DNA of 64,000 nt from a bacterium (GTDB lineage: Bacteria > Elusimicrobiota > Elusimicrobia > UBA1565 > UBA9628). This document shows positions 61,659-64,000 of the stretch, piece by piece. The notes under the pieces were generated by a model. The model worked only from the letters and a program-made list of their open reading frames with translations. It did not search any database and was not told where the DNA came from. Every line of letters begins with the position of its first letter. The first letter of the stretch is position 1. The DNA lies in the NCBI GenBank assembly GCA_021799485.1, contig JAJZAK010000003.1:1-64000 (forward strand). The letters are read 5' to 3'. Position numbers and translations under genes: made by a program.

Positions 61659-62282
61659 ATGGAAGCCAAGCTCCTCGACGTTCAGGGCCGGGAAGTGGGC
61701 ACGTTGCCGTTGCGCGACGAGATTTTCGCCGCTCAGCCCTCGAAGGCCTTTCTGCATGAGTTCGTGACGGTCTTTCTGGCCAATCAGCGCCGCTACTCGG
61801 CCAACACCAAGACCCGGGCCGAAGTCTCCGGCGGAGGCCACAAGCCCTGGAAACAGAAGCACACCGGCCGCGCGAGGGCGGGCTCCATCCGTTCGCCCCT
61901 GTGGCGGCATGGCGGGACGATTTTCGGACCGCACGCCAAGGAATTGAGGCTTGAATTTCCACGGCGCAAGGCCAAGAAGGCCCTGGCGCAGGCCTTGACG
62001 GCCCGTTTCCAGGAGGGAGGCGTGGTCTTTGTCGAGGCCCTGGGCCTCGCGGAGCCCAAGACGAAGATCCTGGCCGGCGCCCTCAAGAGCCTGGGGCTTT
62101 CCAGCCGAGGAACCCTTCTCGTTCTGGACAAGCCGGACGCGGCCCTCGCCCGCGCCGGACGCAATCTGCCGGGACTTGAGATGGTCTGCGCGCGGGACCT
62201 GAACGCGTATTCGGTCCTGAGGAGCCGCAAGCTGTTGATGACCAAGCCGGCCTTGGAAAGCCTGGGGACTAGGTGGAATTGA
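61659..62282 (+). CDS. rplD: Ribosomal protein L4
   Basis: A 207-residue L4, lining the exit tunnel: NTKTRAEVSGGGHKPWKQKH and TGRARAGSIRSPLWRHGGTIFG form the conserved loop. In some bacteria L4 represses its own operon. Four-base gap to rplC. Confidence 0.95.
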   Translation: MEAKLLDVQGREVGTLPLRDEIFAAQPSKAFLHEFVTVFLANQRRYSANTKTRAEVSGGGHKPWKQKHTGRARAGSIRSPLWRHGGTIFGPHAKELRLEFPRRKAKKALAQALTARFQEGGVVFVEALGLAEPKTKILAGALKSLGLSSRGTLLVLDKPDAALARAGRNLPGLEMVCARDLNAYSVLRSRKLLMTKPALESLGTRWN

Positions 62283-62283
62283 T

Positions 62284-62583
62284 ATGAGCGAACATGCGGT
62301 ATTCGGGACGATCGTCCGGCCGATTCTGACGGAAAGAAGCACGCTGTTGCGGGACAGCCGCAACCAATACTTCTTCGAGGTGCGTCCTCGCGCCGACAAG
62401 CGCGAGATCAAAAAGGCCGTCGAGGAGCTATTCAAGGTCCGGGTCGAGAATGTCCGGACGATGATCGTGCCGGGGAAGTTCCGCCGCCAGGGACGCTTCG
62501 GGGACTGGCGGTCGGACTGGAAAAAGGCGATCGTGACCGTCAAGGCTGGGCAGAAGATCGATTTCGGGGAGAAGGCGGCCTAA
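62284..62583 (+). CDS. rplW: Ribosomal protein L23
   Basis: A 99-residue exit-site protein: [49 protein letters not shown]. It docks trigger factor and SRP. One base after rplD. Confidence 0.95.
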   Translation: MSEHAVFGTIVRPILTERSTLLRDSRNQYFFEVRPRADKREIKKAVEELFKVRVENVRTMIVPGKFRRQGRFGDWRSDWKKAIVTVKAGQKIDFGEKAA

Positions 62584-62588
62584 CTATC

Positions 62589-63431
62589 ATGGGAATCAAG
62601 AATTTTAAGCCGTACACGCCGTCCCGGCGCGGGATGAGCGGGCCGGATTTTTCGGAGTTGACGCGGTCGTACCCGGAAAAGAGCCTCGTGCGCCGTCTCC
62701 TCAAAAAAGGCGGGCGCAACAATACGGGGACGATCATGGTCCGGCACCAGGGCGGCGGGCATAAGCGCGCCTACCGCATCGTTGATTTCAAGCGGGACAA
62801 GTTCGGCGTTCCGGGAAAGGTCGTTTCGATCGAGTACGACCCGAACCGCTCCGCCCGAATCAGCCTCGTCCATTACGTCGACGGCGAGAAGCGGTACATC
62901 ATTCACGCCGCGGGCTTGGCCGTGGGCGACGCCGTGATGAGCGGTCCCCGCGCGGAGATCCGGACGGGCAACGCTCTCCCCCTTAAGAACATACCCGAAG
63001 GCTCCTTTGTCCATAATATCGAGATCACTCCCGGCCGCGGCGGGCAGCTTGTGCGAGCGGCCGGCGGCCAGGCGCAGCTCATGGCCAAAGAGGGCGGTTA
63101 CGCGCAGATCAAGATGGGTTCCGGCGAGGTGCGCCTCGTCCCCGACCAATGCCTCGCGACGCTCGGGCAGGTCTCCAACGCCGAGCATAATACGATCACT
63201 CTGGGGAAGGCCGGACGCTCCAGGCATCTGGGGATTCGTCCGACCGTTCGCGGCGGCGCCATGAACGCCGTCGATCATCCGCTGGGAGGCGGCCGCGGCA
63301 AGTCCAAGGGCGGCAACCATCCGCGTTCGCCATGGAATCAGCCGTCCAAGGGCTATAAGACCCGGCGCAAGCGCAAGATTTGGGGATGGCGCATCGTCGC
63401 CGACCGGCGGCGCGCCACGGCGGTGTCATGA
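62589..63431 (+). CDS. rplB: Ribosomal protein L2
   Basis: A 280-residue L2: [20 protein letters not shown], and [20 protein letters not shown] with the conserved His of the peptidyl-transferase region, then [15 protein letters not shown]. Start five bases after rplW; the stop overlaps rpsS (ATGA). Confidence 0.97.
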   Translation: MGIKNFKPYTPSRRGMSGPDFSELTRSYPEKSLVRRLLKKGGRNNTGTIMVRHQGGGHKRAYRIVDFKRDKFGVPGKVVSIEYDPNRSARISLVHYVDGEKRYIIHAAGLAVGDAVMSGPRAEIRTGNALPLKNIPEGSFVHNIEITPGRGGQLVRAAGGQAQLMAKEGGYAQIKMGSGEVRLVPDQCLATLGQVSNAEHNTITLGKAGRSRHLGIRPTVRGGAMNAVDHPLGGGRGKSKGGNHPRSPWNQPSKGYKTRRKRKIWGWRIVADRRRATAVS

Positions 63432-63712
63432 GCCGATCGACCGCCAAGGGGCCGTACATCGACGCGAAGCTGCTCAAGAAGGTCCAGCGCATGAACCAAG
63501 CCAACGAGAAACGCTCCATCAAGACGTGGGCGCGGGACTGCACGATCATCCCGGAATTCGTGGGGCATACCTTCGCGGTTCACAATGGGCGCAAATTCCT
63601 GCCGGTGTATGTGACCGAGCAGATGGTGGGGCACAAGCTGGGGGAGTTCTCCTTCACGCGTTTTTTCAGATCTCACGGCGGCGTCCATAGAGAATCCAAG
63701 GAGCTAACGTAA
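63428..63712 (+). CDS. rpsS: Ribosomal protein S19
   Basis: A 94-residue S19: [39 protein letters not shown] and [22 protein letters not shown] 63428 overlaps the rplB stop; the longer frame from 63380 is rplB read in another frame. Confidence 0.96.
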   Translation: MSRSTAKGPYIDAKLLKKVQRMNQANEKRSIKTWARDCTIIPEFVGHTFAVHNGRKFLPVYVTEQMVGHKLGEFSFTRFFRSHGGVHRESKELT

Positions 63713-64000
63713 TGGAAGCCACGGCGCACGCTCGATTTCAGCGATACGGGACCAGGAAGGTTTCCCAGGTGCTCGCCCAGATCCGGGGGCGTCGCGTCCT
63801 CGAGGCGGAGGAGATGCTGCCCTCCTTTCCGAGGGCCTGCGCCGGCATGGTGGCCAAGACCTTGAAGTCCGCGGCGTCCAACTTCGCGGTCAAGGCGTCT
63901 CGTTCCGGGCGCAAGCTCGAACCCGCGCGGCTTTTCGTCAAGTCTTGCTGGGCGGGCCAGGGGCCGATGCTGCAAATGAAGCGCACGATGCCGGCTCCGA
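63712..64000 (+). CDS. rplV: Ribosomal protein L22, cut by window edge
   Basis: The frame opens at ATG 63712, sharing a base with the rpsS stop (TAATG), and runs off the window after 96 codons. It reads ATAHARFQRYGTRKVSQVLA, then TLKSAASNFAVKAS and LFVKSCWAGQGPMLQMKRTM, the standard L22 pattern. Only the last part of the gene is missing. Confidence 0.93.
   Translation, partial: MEATAHARFQRYGTRKVSQVLAQIRGRRVLEAEEMLPSFPRACAGMVAKTLKSAASNFAVKASRSGRKLEPARLFVKSCWAGQGPMLQMKRTMPAP

Overview
The window is GC-rich bacterial chromosome from a diderm: it encodes LptD/LptE-type outer-membrane assembly functions, several signal-peptide beta-barrel proteins and lipoproteins. It holds a complete rRNA operon, a complete NADH dehydrogenase operon and the start of the large ribosomal-protein/RNA-polymerase cluster. 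By eye it resembles uncultured Elusimicrobiota-type genomes, but that phylum guess is tentative; the full 16S gene at about 40837-42366 would settle it.

Layout. 1-7.4 kb: accessory and envelope genes (a lower-GC lipoprotein, a DUF433 antitoxin whose toxin partner is broken, a DUF1207 protein, an apparent LptD-LptE fusion, a DUF4143 ATPase, a ferritin-VIT1 iron exporter). 7.4-13.3 kb, minus strand: pntAA-pntAB-pntB, an ankyrin-caspase lipoprotein and an aldehyde dehydrogenase, probably one operon. 13.4-18.0 kb: nucleotide-sugar genes (UDP-glucose dehydrogenase, UDP-xylose synthase, a UDP-HexNAc dehydrogenase) plus a barrel protein. 18.0-22.4 kb: a soluble histidine kinase, ComF, a small Cys-rich membrane protein, a stand-alone Mur ligase and a HAD hydrolase. 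22.4-35.6 kb: nuoJKLMNABCD-(EF fusion)-GHI, mostly with start/stop overlaps. 35.65-39.15 kb: B12-type radical SAM enzyme, CdaA-like diadenylate cyclase and DHH phosphoesterase. 39.2-40.5 kb: a second DUF4143 ATPase behind a palindromic promoter. 40.5-46.1 kb: rrn operon 16S-tRNA-Ile-tRNA-Ala-23S-5S. 46.1-64 kb: a barrel-like gene, then rplJ-rplL-rpoB-rpoC-rpsL-rpsG-fusA-tuf-rpsJ-rplC-rplD-rplW-rplB-rpsS-rplV (cut by the window edge).

The most notable things are: a dispersed 55-59 bp palindromic element (three copies) that truncates a PIN-like toxin gene and supplies the stop codon of the lptD-lptE fusion; the LptD-LptE fusion itself; a NuoE-NuoF fusion whose NADH-site motif is changed; a CdaA-like cyclase with an altered RHR motif, a CdaR-like terminal helix and a coupled DHH hydrolase; a perfect 16-bp-arm palindrome over the promoter of a DUF4143 ATPase; a tuf gene whose codon use differs sharply from its neighbours; and several promoters so close to the start codon that the mRNAs should be leaderless or nearly so.

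Functionally, Nuo and the proton-translocating transhydrogenase link NADH, proton-motive force and NADPH. The sugar genes and LptD-E point to a decorated surface polysaccharide or LPS. The right third is the transcription/translation core, with rRNA, ribosomal proteins and RNA polymerase all on the plus strand.
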